A DNA stretch of 64,000 nt. Origin: Myroides phaeus. Lineage in GTDB: Bacteria; Bacteroidota; Bacteroidia; Flavobacteriales; Flavobacteriaceae. The DNA is taken from assembly GCF_009799805.1 (NCBI RefSeq), contig NZ_CP047050.1:2122001-2186000 (forward strand), read 5' to 3'. A model generated the notes under the pieces. It was not told the DNA's origin. It saw only the letters and a list, made by a program, of their open reading frames with translations, and searched no databases. Made by a program: the position numbers and the translations under genes. Shown piece by piece: positions 36,564-45,944 of the stretch; the first letter of the stretch is position 1, and every line of letters starts with the position of its first letter.

Positions 36564-37557
36564 ACAATTTCTATTCTTCGCACTTGTGATGATTAGCGCC
36601 GTTTTTACAAATGCGTGTAAATCTAAAGTAGAAGAGAAAGAGCAAGTGCAAGAAACAAGTGTTACTGCGTTAGACTGTAGAGATAAAGAGATTACGCTTG
36701 ACGCTGTGGCACAACGCATTGTTGTTCTTTATGACCCGCTTGTAGATGATATCTATATGTTAGGAGCTCAAGATAAATTAGTGGGTATTCCGCAACAAGT
36801 ATATCAAAAAGAAGATACGTTTTCTTTTTTGTCTAAACTGGATAAGAGAATTGCCAATAAAGAGATTGCTACACCGAGTTTTGGTGGTGGTTCAAGTAAT
36901 ATAGAGTCAATTATCGGGTTACAACCTGATTTGGTTATTACGTTTGACAAAGACATTGAAACAGTAGAGCAGTTAGAGCAATTGGGAATCAAAGTATATA
37001 CGGTATCAAGCAAGAGTCAGGAAGTTATTTATAAGGAATTGATAGGAATGGCGACGTTATTAGGTAAAAAAGAACGTGCTGAAGAAATTGTTACTTATAT
37101 CAGAGCAGAGGTAGCAAAAATGCAAACAGCTAAGTTCGAGAATCCTAAAACAGCTTATTACGCTTGGTCTAAAGGGCGTGTGTTATCAACTTCAGGAAAG
37201 GGTACTTTAATGGATTTAGCAATTAATTTGTCTGGAGCAGTAAATGCTTGTCCTTTAGAAATGGAGGCGCCAAATGTAGGAGCTGAGACTTTGTACAAAT
37301 GGAATCCAGATATCATTATCCTTTGGGACTCAAGTCAAAATGATGTGTATAGTTTGAAAGAATTAGAAAACTTGCCAGCAGTTAAAAACAAACACGTATA
37401 TGAAATGTACCCAACATTCTATTACGACCCCCACACAGTTAAGTTTTTACTGTTTGCTAAGCAAGTGCGCAACTGGTGTTACAACGAAAAATCGGCAGAT
37501 GAGCTGAATGTTGAAATACAAGAAGTGTTGAAAGAGCTATATAAAACGAATAATTAG
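36553..37557 (+). CDS. ABC transporter substrate-binding lipoprotein (BtuF/FecB fold), probably nickel uptake
   Basis: 334 residues with lipobox TNAC (cysteine near residue 22). The body is a periplasmic cluster A-2 binding protein (RIVVLYDPLVDDIYMLGAQD, then LQPDLVITF, then a long helix linker and VLSTSGKGTLMDLA). The family binds siderophores, haem, cobalamin, or free or chelated metals. Because it lies between a UreE-like gene and a permease, in an operon that starts with hypAB and ends in a TonB receptor, nickel or a nickel chelate is the likely cargo. That substrate is inference. Confidence 0.88.
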   Translation: MKNKQFLFFALVMISAVFTNACKSKVEEKEQVQETSVTALDCRDKEITLDAVAQRIVVLYDPLVDDIYMLGAQDKLVGIPQQVYQKEDTFSFLSKLDKRIANKEIATPSFGGGSSNIESIIGLQPDLVITFDKDIETVEQLEQLGIKVYTVSSKSQEVIYKELIGMATLLGKKERAEEIVTYIRAEVAKMQTAKFENPKTAYYAWSKGRVLSTSGKGTLMDLAINLSGAVNACPLEMEAPNVGAETLYKWNPDIIILWDSSQNDVYSLKELENLPAVKNKHVYEMYPTFYYDPHTVKFLLFAKQVRNWCYNEKSADELNVEIQEVLKELYKTNN

Positions 37558-37572
37558 TTAGATAAATAGAAT

Positions 37573-38580
37573 ATGGGGAATAAGCTAAAAGTAGCGTTAT
37601 TATGGGTAGTTCCTATCGTTTTAGTCATAGGTTCACTGTTGTTAGGTTCAACAGAAAACCTGAGTCTAAGCGAGTTGCTACACTATGCTGGGCGAATGTT
37701 TGCACGTTGGCAAGGGCAGGATATAGCTACAAGTCCAATCGAGACTATTTTATGGAAGGTAAGAATGCCACGTATCATCTTGACTTTTTTAGTAGGGGCT
37801 TCTTTAGCGTCTGCTGGTGGTGTATTACAAGCCATTTTTAGAAACCCAATTGTAGATCCTTTTACGTTAGGTATCTCCTCTGGGGCTGCTTTTGGAGCGG
37901 CGTTGGCAATGCTTTTTCCCTTTATGTCTATTAACTTATCTGCTTTTGCCTTTGGTGTGTGTGCTGTTTTAATGACGTATGGTGTTTCCTATGCTGGTAG
38001 TCGTACTTCAATTGTAAGTATGGTGTTGTCAGGAATTATCATTTCCGGAATTTTCACAGCTTTGCTAACGCTATTGCAATATTTAAGTGATCCGTATAAG
38101 TTGCAAGCGATTATACAATGGACAATGGGTAATTTACACACGGCCTCTTGGTCAAAAGTAAATATGGCTGTTTATCCTATTGTAATCGGACTGGCGGTGA
38201 TCGTCTTTTTAAGATGGAAGCTTAACTTATTGTCGTTAGGAGACAACGAAGCACTGGCGGTAGGGGTTAATCCAAAAGTATTAAAGCTGGTGTTAATTGC
38301 CGTATCTACTATGATTACAGCTTCGTCTGTAGCTGCAGTAGGTGTAATTAGCTTGTTTGGATTAATTGTACCTCATATCAGTAGAATGATTTTCGGACCA
38401 GATAACAGTATTTGTGTTTGGGCAAATATTAGTATAGGGGGAGCATTCTTATTGGTAATTGATGATTTTTCAAGGGCTATAATGCCGTTTGAGATACCTG
38501 TAGGCGTATTTACAATGTTGATTGGAGCACCTATTTTTATCTACTTAATGAAGAAAAGTTTAATGAATTGGAACGGATGA
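37573..38580 (+). CDS. FecCD-family ABC transporter permease, probably nickel uptake
   Basis: 335 residues with about 9-10 membrane segments. The FecCD hallmark stretch FLVGASLASAGGVLQAIFRNP and IVDPFTLGISSGAAFGAA is present, together with the GLIVPHISRM coupling region near the C-terminus. The family moves iron siderophores, haem, vitamin B12 or metals. Its gene overlaps the ATPase gene by 4 bases (ATGA at 38577-38580). The nickel role is inferred from the surrounding genes. Confidence 0.92.
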   Translation: MGNKLKVALLWVVPIVLVIGSLLLGSTENLSLSELLHYAGRMFARWQGQDIATSPIETILWKVRMPRIILTFLVGASLASAGGVLQAIFRNPIVDPFTLGISSGAAFGAALAMLFPFMSINLSAFAFGVCAVLMTYGVSYAGSRTSIVSMVLSGIIISGIFTALLTLLQYLSDPYKLQAIIQWTMGNLHTASWSKVNMAVYPIVIGLAVIVFLRWKLNLLSLGDNEALAVGVNPKVLKLVLIAVSTMITASSVAAVGVISLFGLIVPHISRMIFGPDNSICVWANISIGGAFLLVIDDFSRAIMPFEIPVGVFTMLIGAPIFIYLMKKSLMNWNG

Positions 38581-39350
38581 GCAGTATAATTTCAATAAAA
38601 GACTTGAGTTTTTCGTACGGAAAAGAACAAGTGTTGAGCAAGGTAAATGTTCAGTTTGCAAAAGGAGAGTTTTCTATTATTCTGGGTAGAAATGGTAGTG
38701 GTAAATCAACGCTGTTTAATGTGTTAGCAGGGTTGGAACAAAAATATACTGGTGAAATTATCATTGGTGATACGGAGAGAAGAAAGATTAAACCAGGACA
38801 ACAACAAGGAATTCGCCTTGGGTTTTTAACACAGTTTCACCAAACGACCTTTCCTTTTAAAGTGAAAGACGTGATTCTGACTGGTCGTGCTTCTTTTTCT
38901 AAGTTTTCACCCAGTGTGGAGGACCACCAAGCGGTAGAAGATGTGTTGAATCAGTTTGACTTATCCCACTTGAAAGACAAGGCATATACGTCATTGTCTG
39001 GGGGAGAGCGACAATTGGTTTTACTGTGCCGCGTATTGGTTCAAAAACCAGATGTATTGTTGTTAGATGAACCAACGAATCACTTAGACTTACATTATCA
39101 AGTAGCTGTATTAGAGTGTGTACGTGCCTTGGTAGATCAAGGGACTACGGTACTTTGTGTGATGCACGACCCCAATATGGCATTTATGTATGGTGATAAG
39201 TTTTACTTAACGGAGAACAAGCGCCTTTTAGACGTAAATACGTGTGAACAAGAAGAATTGCACGAGTTACTTGAAAAGACGTATAAGTTGCCGTTGACGT
39301 ATTTACAGAATAATGGGCGACCATTATATGTTCCTTCAAGAAAGAAATAA
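38577..39350 (+). CDS. ABC transporter ATP-binding protein, FepC/BtuD type
   Basis: 257 residues from the ATG at 38577, which overlaps the permease stop (ATGA). A frame from TTG at 38568 adds three residues but is less likely. Walker A GRNGSGKST, signature SLSGGERQLVLL, Walker B VLLLDEPTNHLDL and the switch histidine in VMHDPN are all present. It powers the importer formed with the two preceding genes. It ends 1 base before the next gene. Confidence 0.94.
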   Translation: MSSIISIKDLSFSYGKEQVLSKVNVQFAKGEFSIILGRNGSGKSTLFNVLAGLEQKYTGEIIIGDTERRKIKPGQQQGIRLGFLTQFHQTTFPFKVKDVILTGRASFSKFSPSVEDHQAVEDVLNQFDLSHLKDKAYTSLSGGERQLVLLCRVLVQKPDVLLLDEPTNHLDLHYQVAVLECVRALVDQGTTVLCVMHDPNMAFMYGDKFYLTENKRLLDVNTCEQEELHELLEKTYKLPLTYLQNNGRPLYVPSRKK

Positions 39351-39351
39351 G

Positions 39352-39852
39352 ATGGAAAAAATACAAGTTAGCAAAGTAACGCAGGCAGACGCTCAGGAGA
39401 TATTACAATACGTAATAGAATTTAGAAAAGGGTTGTTTCCTATGCTCGACCCTGCTAAAGTACCGGGCGACTTAGCCAATTTTAACGAGGTGTATATCAA
39501 TAACCCTAAGGGTGTTTTTTTACAAGCTCGCGATGAACAAGGAAACTTAATTGGCGTAATAGGAATGATGGAATACGATCATCGTTTTCCGTATTTAGAT
39601 TACAGTCAATATACTACAGTAGAAGTAGCTCGCTTATTTGTGGAGCCTGCTTATAGACGTAAGAAAATAGCACAACTCTTGGTTGACGAACTTAAAAAAG
39701 TTGCTATTGACAAGGGCATCAATATGTTGTACCTACACACACATCCGTTTTTGACTGGCGCTTTTGAGTTCTGGCAAAAACAAGGATTCCGCTTGATTAA
39801 GGATGCAGAAGAAGGAGGTTTCTCTACGCTTCACATGGAGCATCCACTGTAA
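39352..39852 (+). CDS. GNAT-family N-acetyltransferase
   Basis: 166 residues from the ATG at 39352; a longer frame from 39313 lies inside the ATPase gene and is unlikely. The acetyl-CoA-binding motif is VARLFVEPAYRRKKIAQLLV (the V/I-x-x-x-x-x-R-R/K-x-G/K pattern), and the late segment LYLHTHPFLTGAFEFWQKQGF is typical. The acceptor is unknown. It is co-transcribed with the importer and receptor. A link to making or changing a metal-binding ligand is possible but pure inference. Confidence 0.85.
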   Translation: MEKIQVSKVTQADAQEILQYVIEFRKGLFPMLDPAKVPGDLANFNEVYINNPKGVFLQARDEQGNLIGVIGMMEYDHRFPYLDYSQYTTVEVARLFVEPAYRRKKIAQLLVDELKKVAIDKGINMLYLHTHPFLTGAFEFWQKQGFRLIKDAEEGGFSTLHMEHPL

Positions 39853-39880
39853 AAAAGAAACAACAAAAACCACTAAATAG

Positions 39881-42313
39881 ATGAAACAAAAATCACTTTT
39901 TTGGAAGTTATCAATCCTATTGGTATTTCTTCCCATGATTTCTATTGCCCAAGTTTCCGAAACTGTTTTCGGAGTAATTTTAAATGGAAAGGGTAAGCCT
40001 ATTGCAGATGTATTGGTTGCAGCACCACAAAAAGCGCTGATGACAGAAAGCAATGACAAAGGGGAGTTCCGCTTTGGAGATAAAGTTGAGTTGCCAGTTG
40101 ATATTGAATTAACGGCAATTGGATACAAAACAAAAGTTGTAACACTAAAAGAAGGAGTTTACAGTGCGGATAAAGGGATGAGTATCACTTTAGAAGACGA
40201 TAAACAACAATTAGATGAGGTATTGGTAACAATCCGCCGTGATAATTCGTACTTGACAAATAGTACTGTATTAGGAGGGAAGTTTAGCGGTAAGTTGAAA
40301 GACTTAGCACAGTCAGTATCCGTTGTTTCAAGTGAGTTGATGGAAGATAAACAAGCGTTTCAAGTAACCGATGTGGTACAAGATTTAGCAGGTGTAACAC
40401 AAGCATCTTCTTATGATGAATTTGTTGTACGTGGGTTTAAATCAGGATACGACAATGGGATGCGTTTGATGAACGGACTTCGTTCTGCTTACGGATTTGG
40501 AGAGAGTTACTACCGTTCACCGATGACAATCAACTTAGAAAGTGTTGAGGTGTTAAAAGGACCTGGAGCTTCGTTATTTGGAGATATTTCACCTGGTGGA
40601 ACAATCAATATGGTTACTAAAAAACCGTTAGAAGAACACAAAGGATTAGTTACGATAGCTGCCGGAAGTTTTCAAACATTGAGAACAACGTTAGACGTAG
40701 GTGGTCCATTAGATAAAGAAAAGAGAATATTATACCGTTTGAACGCTGGTTATGAGGATTCTAAAACATTTAGAGATATCAATAACCGCAAGAACTTTGC
40801 TGTAGCACCATCGTTTACCTTCAAACCAGTTGACGGAACACAGATTGATGTAGATTTAATCTTTGACCAGTTTAACGGGTATTTGGATAGAGGAATGAGC
40901 ATCAAAGGAAAAGATTTGTACGCTTTACCTCAATCGTTTACGTTGAGCCAACCGTCAGATTTCTTTAAAACGAAAACAACTACGTTAAGTGGTCGTTTAT
41001 CACAACGCATCGTTGATAATTTAAACTTATATGTAAACTATCAAAAGTCTATCTATCAAGAGGATTTGAACGAACATAGAACGTTGAACTCTTTTGCAGA
41101 TGAGGCACAGACTATTGTGAACTTGCGTTATTTTGACCGTCACGGGAAAGAGTACACAGACAACTTAGTATCTTATTTAAAATGGGATATTTACGGTAAA
41201 AACTTTGATAACCACATTGTGTTTGGTGTTGATTACGCTCAGTATAAAGGAGATAAAAACAGCTGGCAACGTGAGGCGAGAACAAAAGAAGTAGATGGAA
41301 AGATTGTTCCGTTGACATTTGATACAAACAACCCAGTGTACCAAGGAGCAGATACAAGTACGTATGTGTGGAGATCAAACTCTCAGTACCCATTTATGAG
41401 TCCGTATAAAAGTACAGGAATTTACGTACAAGACCAGATGAGTATTGGTGAGCGTTTCAAAATGGTATTAGGATTGCGTCACGAAAATTACAGATCAGAA
41501 AGTACAAACTTAAACGACGATTACACAGCAACACAAAACGTGTGGTTGCCAAGAGTTGGAATGACGTATAAGATTAATGAGCAAATCAACTACTTTGCAA
41601 GTTACTCACAAGGATACGTACCAGTAGCGGCAAACTTTGTAGTGAACCACAAAGATTACGGTTCAGATACTCCGTTTAAAGCAGAGCGTAGTTTCCAAGT
41701 AGAAACAGGAGCAAAAGCAGGGTTTTTAAATAACCAATTGCAAATGGACTTGTCTTTGTTTAGAATTGAAAGACAAAATATGTTGATTGGAACAGGGCGT
41801 GTAAGCGATGCAGGATTACCAGTGTACAGACAATCAGGAAAGGTTGTGTCTCAAGGAGTTGAGTTAGACGTACGTGGACAAATTACGAAAGAGTTTCAGG
41901 TGATGGCAAACTATACCTTTAACGACACCAAAGTAAAAGACTCTGAGATTCCGTCAGAAGTAGGACAATCACTACCAGGAGCACCAAGAAATTCGGCAAG
42001 CGTTTGGATGAAATACGTTTTCTCAGACACTGCGTTAAAAGGATTAGGATTTGGAGCAGGTGTGTACTACGTTGACCAAAGAAGATTAAGTGATAGTTCA
42101 GAAAAGAACGCACAAGGAGAAGCAGTTTGGGGGTATTTACCATCATACACAACAGCTAACGTAGCCTTGTACTATCACATCAATAAATTTAAAGTAGCTG
42201 TGAATGTAAATAACGTATTTGACAAATATTACTTCTTAGGAGGATTTGACTACACACGTGTATTTGCAGGAGCACCGAGAAACGTAATGGTTTCTTTAGG
42301 ATATAACTTTTAG
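39881..42313 (+). CDS. TonB-dependent receptor (siderophore-receptor type), probably nickel or nickel-chelate uptake
   Basis: 810 residues. A signal peptide (ending SIAQ) is followed by a carboxypeptidase-like domain (about 27-110), a plug domain (about 125-250; QSVSVVSSELM, VLKGPGASLFGDISPGGTINM) and a 22-strand barrel ending in a typical aromatic C-terminus (VSLGYNF). The plug has the features of TonB-dependent siderophore receptors. It closes the hypAB-ureE-ABC operon, so nickel uptake (as in the FrpB4 or CntO receptors) is a reasonable guess; iron is the main alternative. A terminator-like hairpin follows at 42365. Confidence 0.9.
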   Translation: MKQKSLFWKLSILLVFLPMISIAQVSETVFGVILNGKGKPIADVLVAAPQKALMTESNDKGEFRFGDKVELPVDIELTAIGYKTKVVTLKEGVYSADKGMSITLEDDKQQLDEVLVTIRRDNSYLTNSTVLGGKFSGKLKDLAQSVSVVSSELMEDKQAFQVTDVVQDLAGVTQASSYDEFVVRGFKSGYDNGMRLMNGLRSAYGFGESYYRSPMTINLESVEVLKGPGASLFGDISPGGTINMVTKKPLEEHKGLVTIAAGSFQTLRTTLDVGGPLDKEKRILYRLNAGYEDSKTFRDINNRKNFAVAPSFTFKPVDGTQIDVDLIFDQFNGYLDRGMSIKGKDLYALPQSFTLSQPSDFFKTKTTTLSGRLSQRIVDNLNLYVNYQKSIYQEDLNEHRTLNSFADEAQTIVNLRYFDRHGKEYTDNLVSYLKWDIYGKNFDNHIVFGVDYAQYKGDKNSWQREARTKEVDGKIVPLTFDTNNPVYQGADTSTYVWRSNSQYPFMSPYKSTGIYVQDQMSIGERFKMVLGLRHENYRSESTNLNDDYTATQNVWLPRVGMTYKINEQINYFASYSQGYVPVAANFVVNHKDYGSDTPFKAERSFQVETGAKAGFLNNQLQMDLSLFRIERQNMLIGTGRVSDAGLPVYRQSGKVVSQGVELDVRGQITKEFQVMANYTFNDTKVKDSEIPSEVGQSLPGAPRNSASVWMKYVFSDTALKGLGFGAGVYYVDQRRLSDSSEKNAQGEAVWGYLPSYTTANVALYYHINKFKVAVNVNNVFDKYYFLGGFDYTRVFAGAPRNVMVSLGYNF

Positions 42314-42364
42314 TTAGCTTGGCCGAAAGGTCAGACAGATTTTTAATTTTTAATTGCATATTTT

Positions 42365-42400
42365 AAGCAGTGGTGGGCGTTTGCCTGCTGCTGCTTTTTA
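42365..42400 (+). terminator. Terminator-like hairpin after the TonB receptor
   Basis: AAGCAG (42365-42370) pairs with CTGCTT (42391-42396), with an inner GGC/GCC stem and mismatches between, followed by TTTTTATTTT. Confidence 0.6.
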
Positions 42401-42778
42401 TTTTAAAAAGGTATCTACAAAAGAATATTTGTTACAAGAGAAAGGTACTTTTAAAACGCGATAACCAATTCATTTAAAAAGCAAATAAAAGGCGTTGTAC
42501 TAAAAGTAGTGAATTAGATTAAAAGATGAGTTTTTAGTAAAATGAACTATAAGGTTTTGTAGAAACTTCTTACGAGGTGTATTTTTACTTAATTTTTTAT
42601 AATTAATTCCCAATATGTACCTAAAAAAAGGAAATAGCACGTTTCTTGTTGGTCAAAAAAAGTCATTTACGCGAAGTAAAAAAGGCAATATTTCTCGTAA
42701 TGCCAAGTATATCAGGGTTGTTAGGCTTTTTTAAAACAGAAAAACGGAAAATAAAAAACAAAAAAAAAGTGATAAAAA

Positions 42779-42814
42779 CCTATTTTATGGTAGTATAGTC
42801 AAGATTTGTGCTAT
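42779..42814 (+). promoter_or_regulatory. Conserved 36-bp element upstream of the urease operon
   Basis: Differs from 34668-34703 at a single base (T for A at position 16). It ends 21 bases before a -7 box. No good -33 TTTG lies between them, which suggests that a bound activator recruits the polymerase. Confidence 0.8.
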
Positions 42815-42835
42815 CAGCATAGTACTTGTCGGTTT

Positions 42836-42843
42836 TATCTTTG
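42836..42843 (+). promoter_or_regulatory. -7 promoter box of the urease operon
   Basis: TATCTTTG matches TAnnTTTG exactly. The start of the first gene, 42885, lies 42 bases downstream. Confidence 0.65.
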
Positions 42844-42884
42844 TACTTATAATTTCAGTAGAATAAACAACAACAAAATCTTGT

Positions 42885-43265
42885 ATGAAAGAGATAATTT
42901 ATTTTATCGTTTTAAGTTTCTCTCTTCTTTGTTTTGGTTTGACATCAACTAACCAAAACAGAGGAGGCGTACGAGGTGAAGTAAACTCTGCTGTACAATT
43001 TTCGACAACAAAGGTTTCTTCGGAACACATATATAAAATAAGCCAACATCCCCACGTTGGTATCGAACTTGAATTAAGTGAAGATACAAACACAGCAGAA
43101 TTTATCGGATTATTGATAGAGAACGCTTTGGCTTATTTCTTTTTTAACAATGTAGATTACTCTCCAAGAGGACTTCCTAATGGGCAGAATGAACAGTGTG
43201 CTCACTTACTGCAGTATAGAGCCAAGTACATCCTGTACCATTCTTTTAAACTACCTATCGCATAA
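42885..43265 (+). CDS. Small exported protein at the head of the urease operon
   Basis: 126 residues. The N-terminus is hydrophobic (IIYFIVLSFSLLCFGLTS) and looks like a signal peptide or signal anchor. The rest has no motif I recognise; a tyrosine- and histidine-rich end (HLLQYRAKYILYHSFKLPI) is notable. It is the first gene after the shared 36-bp element and promoter, 134 bases before ureA. The gap contains two small hairpins (ATCACTA/TAGTGAT at 43265-43280 and another at about 43288-43310). It is not part of any urease set known to me and may be a metal-binding or regulatory exported protein. Confidence 0.6.
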   Translation: MKEIIYFIVLSFSLLCFGLTSTNQNRGGVRGEVNSAVQFSTTKVSSEHIYKISQHPHVGIELELSEDTNTAEFIGLLIENALAYFFFNNVDYSPRGLPNGQNEQCAHLLQYRAKYILYHSFKLPIA

Positions 43266-43399
43266 TCACTATTTAGTGATCCTTAGGTCTTTGACACTCA
43301 TTGTGTTAAAGAATACTTATCTATGAAAATTTTAAGCTAATCGGCATCGTTTATGATGTTGGTTAAGATAACTATTGTTCAATTTTAAATAAATTCTGT

Positions 43400-43702
43400 A
43401 TGCACTTAGTACCAAGAGAAACAGAGAAATTGTTATTGCATTTAGCAGGAGAACTTGCTAAAAAGCGTAAAGCAAGAGGGTTGAAATTAAACTACCCTGA
43501 GTCAATTGCCTTCATTAGTAGCGAATTATTAGAAGCTGCACGTGATGGAAGATCAGTTGCTGAATTAATGCAATTCGGAGCTACTTTATTAACACGTGAT
43601 GACGTAATGGAAGGAATTCCAGAAATGATCCACGATGTTCAAATCGAAGCTACTTTCCCAGACGGAACAAAATTAGTAACTGTTCACAATCCTATTCGTT
43701 AA
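43400..43702 (+). CDS. ureA: Urease subunit gamma
   Basis: 100 residues, full length for UreA. The sequence [19 protein letters not shown], then [21 protein letters not shown] and [21 protein letters not shown] is the standard family pattern. It is the small structural subunit of the cytosolic nickel urease, which splits urea into ammonia and carbamate. The three subunits are separate genes here, as in most bacteria. ureB follows after 17 bases. Confidence 0.97.
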   Translation: MHLVPRETEKLLLHLAGELAKKRKARGLKLNYPESIAFISSELLEAARDGRSVAELMQFGATLLTRDDVMEGIPEMIHDVQIEATFPDGTKLVTVHNPIR

Positions 43703-43719
43703 TTTAAAAATTAGTAAAA

Positions 43720-44094
43720 ATGATTCCAGGAGAATATTTTATTAGAGAAGAAGATGTTGTATGCAACGAAGGTAGAGAGATTACTAAAATCGTTGTAGTT
43801 AACACAGGAGATAGACCAATTCAAGTTGGTTCACACTACCATTTTTTTGAAGTAAATAAGATGATGGAGTTTGACAGAGCAGCTGCTTTCGGAAAACGCT
43901 TAAACATTATTGCAAGTACTGCTGTTCGTTTTGAACCAGGAGAAGAAAAAGAAGTTGCACTTGTGCCATACGCAGGTTTAAGAAAAATCTACGGACACAA
44001 TGATTTAGCAAACGGAGAGACAATCTCAGAAGAAGCTAAAATTGCAGCAGTTAAAAAAATGGAGAAAAATCACTTTAAAAACAAAAAATCATGA
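43720..44094 (+). CDS. ureB: Urease subunit beta
   Basis: 124 residues. The start [20 protein letters not shown] and the motif [14 protein letters not shown], then [13 protein letters not shown] are typical of UreB. It packs against UreC in the (ABC)3 complex. Its end overlaps ureC by 4 bases (ATGA). Confidence 0.97.
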   Translation: MIPGEYFIREEDVVCNEGREITKIVVVNTGDRPIQVGSHYHFFEVNKMMEFDRAAAFGKRLNIIASTAVRFEPGEEKEVALVPYAGLRKIYGHNDLANGETISEEAKIAAVKKMEKNHFKNKKS

Positions 44095-45812
44095 GTTTAA
44101 ACGTAAGTAGAGTAAACTACAGCGCTATATTCGGACCTACAGTGGGTGATAAAGTGCGTTTAGGTGACACAGATATTATCATTGAAGTTGAAAAAGACTT
44201 CTCAAGTTACGGAGATGAAGTAAAATTTGGTGGAGGTAAAACTGTAAGAGATGGTATGTTACAGTCATCTAATCACATGGCTGAGGAAGGTGTACTTGAT
44301 ATGGTTATCACAGGAGTTCTTATCATTGACCACTGGGGAATTGTAAAAGGAGATATCGGTATCAAAGGTGGAAAAATCGTTGGTGTTGGTAGAGCTGGTA
44401 ACCCAGACACAATGGACGGTGTAACTGAAAATATGATCATCGGAGCATCTACAGAAGTTCACGGTGGAGCTGGATACATTATGACTCCAGGAGGTATTGA
44501 TACACACATTCACTACATCAGCCCAACACAAATTGAAACTGCGCTTTTCAGTGGTGTAACTACAATGATCGGTGGTGGTACAGGACCAGCAGATGGAACT
44601 AACGCAACTACTGTTACTCCAGGTAAATGGAATATGAAACGTATGTTACAAGCAGTTGATGGATTGCCAATGAACTTTGGTTTCTTTGGAAAAGGAAACG
44701 TAGGAGCAGAGCAACCAATCATCGAGCAAATCGAAGCTGGAGCATTAGGAGTTAAGATCCACGAAGACTGGGGAGCAACTCCTGCTACAATTGACAGAGC
44801 GTTATCAGTTGCTGATAAATACGATGTTCAGGTAGCTATCCACACAGATACATTAAACGAAGCTGGTTTCTTAGAAGACACAATGCAAGCGATTAATGGA
44901 CGTGTTATTCACACTTTCCACACTGAAGGAGCTGGTGGAGGTCACGCACCTGATATCATCAAAGCAGCAATGTACCCTAACGTATTACCTGCTTCTACAA
45001 ACCCAACTCGTCCGTTTACAAAAAATACAATTGACGAGCACTTAGATATGCTTATGGTATGTCACCACTTAAGCAAAAATATCCCTGAGGATGTTGCTTT
45101 CGCTGACTCTCGTATCCGTCCTGAAACTATTGCAGCTGAGGATATCTTACAAGATCACGGTGTATTCAGTATTATGAGTTCTGACTCTCAAGCAATGGGT
45201 CGTGTTGGTGAGGTTATCACAAGAACGTGGCAAACTGCTGATAAGATGAAAAAACAAACTGGATTCTTACCAGAAGATGAAAGTGCTGAAAACGATAACT
45301 ACAGAGCAAAAAGATACGTTGCTAAATATACTATCAACCCTGCAATTGCTCACGGTATTTCTAACTACATCGGATCTATCGAACCAGGTAAAATTGCCGA
45401 TATGGTACTTTGGAAACCAGCTTTATTTGGAGCTAAACCAGAGATGATTATCAAAGGTGGTATGATTGTAGCTTCTAAAATGGGAGACGCTAACGCATCT
45501 ATCCCTACGCCACAACCAATCATCATCAGAACAATGTTTGGTGGATTAGGAAAAGCAGTTAAAAACACTTGTTTCAACTTCGTTTCTCAAGCTTCTTTAG
45601 AAAAAGGAATCCAAGAAGAATACGGATTAGACAAAACTTTATTACCAGTAGCTAACTGTCGTAATATCTCTAAGAAAGATATGATTCACAATGACGCAAC
45701 ACCAGAGATCATTGTAAATCCAGAAAACTACGAAGTAACAATTGACGGTAAAAAAATTACAAGTAAACCAATTGACGAAGTGTCTTTAGGACAACGTTAC
45801 TTCTTATTTTAA
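44091..45812 (+). CDS. ureC: Urease subunit alpha
   Basis: 573 residues, full length. The amidohydrolase active site is intact: HIH in [12 protein letters not shown], carbamylated lysine K222 in GVKIHEDWG, ligand histidines in [10 protein letters not shown] and [12 protein letters not shown], and the mobile-flap region with the catalytic histidine in [22 protein letters not shown]. It holds the two nickel ions of urease. Two strong hairpins follow before the accessory genes, which may lower expression of ureEFGD relative to ureABC. Confidence 0.98.
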   Translation: MSLNVSRVNYSAIFGPTVGDKVRLGDTDIIIEVEKDFSSYGDEVKFGGGKTVRDGMLQSSNHMAEEGVLDMVITGVLIIDHWGIVKGDIGIKGGKIVGVGRAGNPDTMDGVTENMIIGASTEVHGGAGYIMTPGGIDTHIHYISPTQIETALFSGVTTMIGGGTGPADGTNATTVTPGKWNMKRMLQAVDGLPMNFGFFGKGNVGAEQPIIEQIEAGALGVKIHEDWGATPATIDRALSVADKYDVQVAIHTDTLNEAGFLEDTMQAINGRVIHTFHTEGAGGGHAPDIIKAAMYPNVLPASTNPTRPFTKNTIDEHLDMLMVCHHLSKNIPEDVAFADSRIRPETIAAEDILQDHGVFSIMSSDSQAMGRVGEVITRTWQTADKMKKQTGFLPEDESAENDNYRAKRYVAKYTINPAIAHGISNYIGSIEPGKIADMVLWKPALFGAKPEMIIKGGMIVASKMGDANASIPTPQPIIIRTMFGGLGKAVKNTCFNFVSQASLEKGIQEEYGLDKTLLPVANCRNISKKDMIHNDATPEIIVNPENYEVTIDGKKITSKPIDEVSLGQRYFLF

Positions 45813-45818
45813 TAATAC

Positions 45819-45852
45819 AATCAAGGTGTAAACCTTTTGCACCTTGATCTTT
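45819..45852 (+). terminator. Hairpin 1 between ureC and ureE
   Basis: TCAAGGTG (45821-45828) pairs with CACCTTGA (45840-45847), followed by TCTTTT. It has a terminator shape although the operon continues. Confidence 0.7.
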
Positions 45853-45864
45853 TAAACCTTTTTA

Positions 45865-45898
45865 AAGCATTAGCTGTTACTGCTAATAGCTAATGCTT
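45865..45898 (+). other. Hairpin 2 between ureC and ureE
   Basis: AAGCATTAGCT (45865-45875) and AGCTAATGCTT (45888-45898) form a perfect 11-bp stem with a 12-base loop. No T-run follows, so it is more likely an mRNA-stabilising or regulatory structure than a terminator. Confidence 0.65.
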
Positions 45899-45944
45899 CA
45901 TCAAGGCAAGCAGAAAAGGAATATAAAAAAGTCTCTCATTTATC

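Larger units (their letters stand above)
42314..42884. other. Intergenic region between the nickel-uptake and urease operons
   Basis: 571 bases without a supportable gene. It contains an imperfect terminator at 42365-42400, the 36-bp shared element at 42779-42814 and the urease promoter -7 box at 42836. The rest is AT-rich and shows no repeats. Confidence 0.7.
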
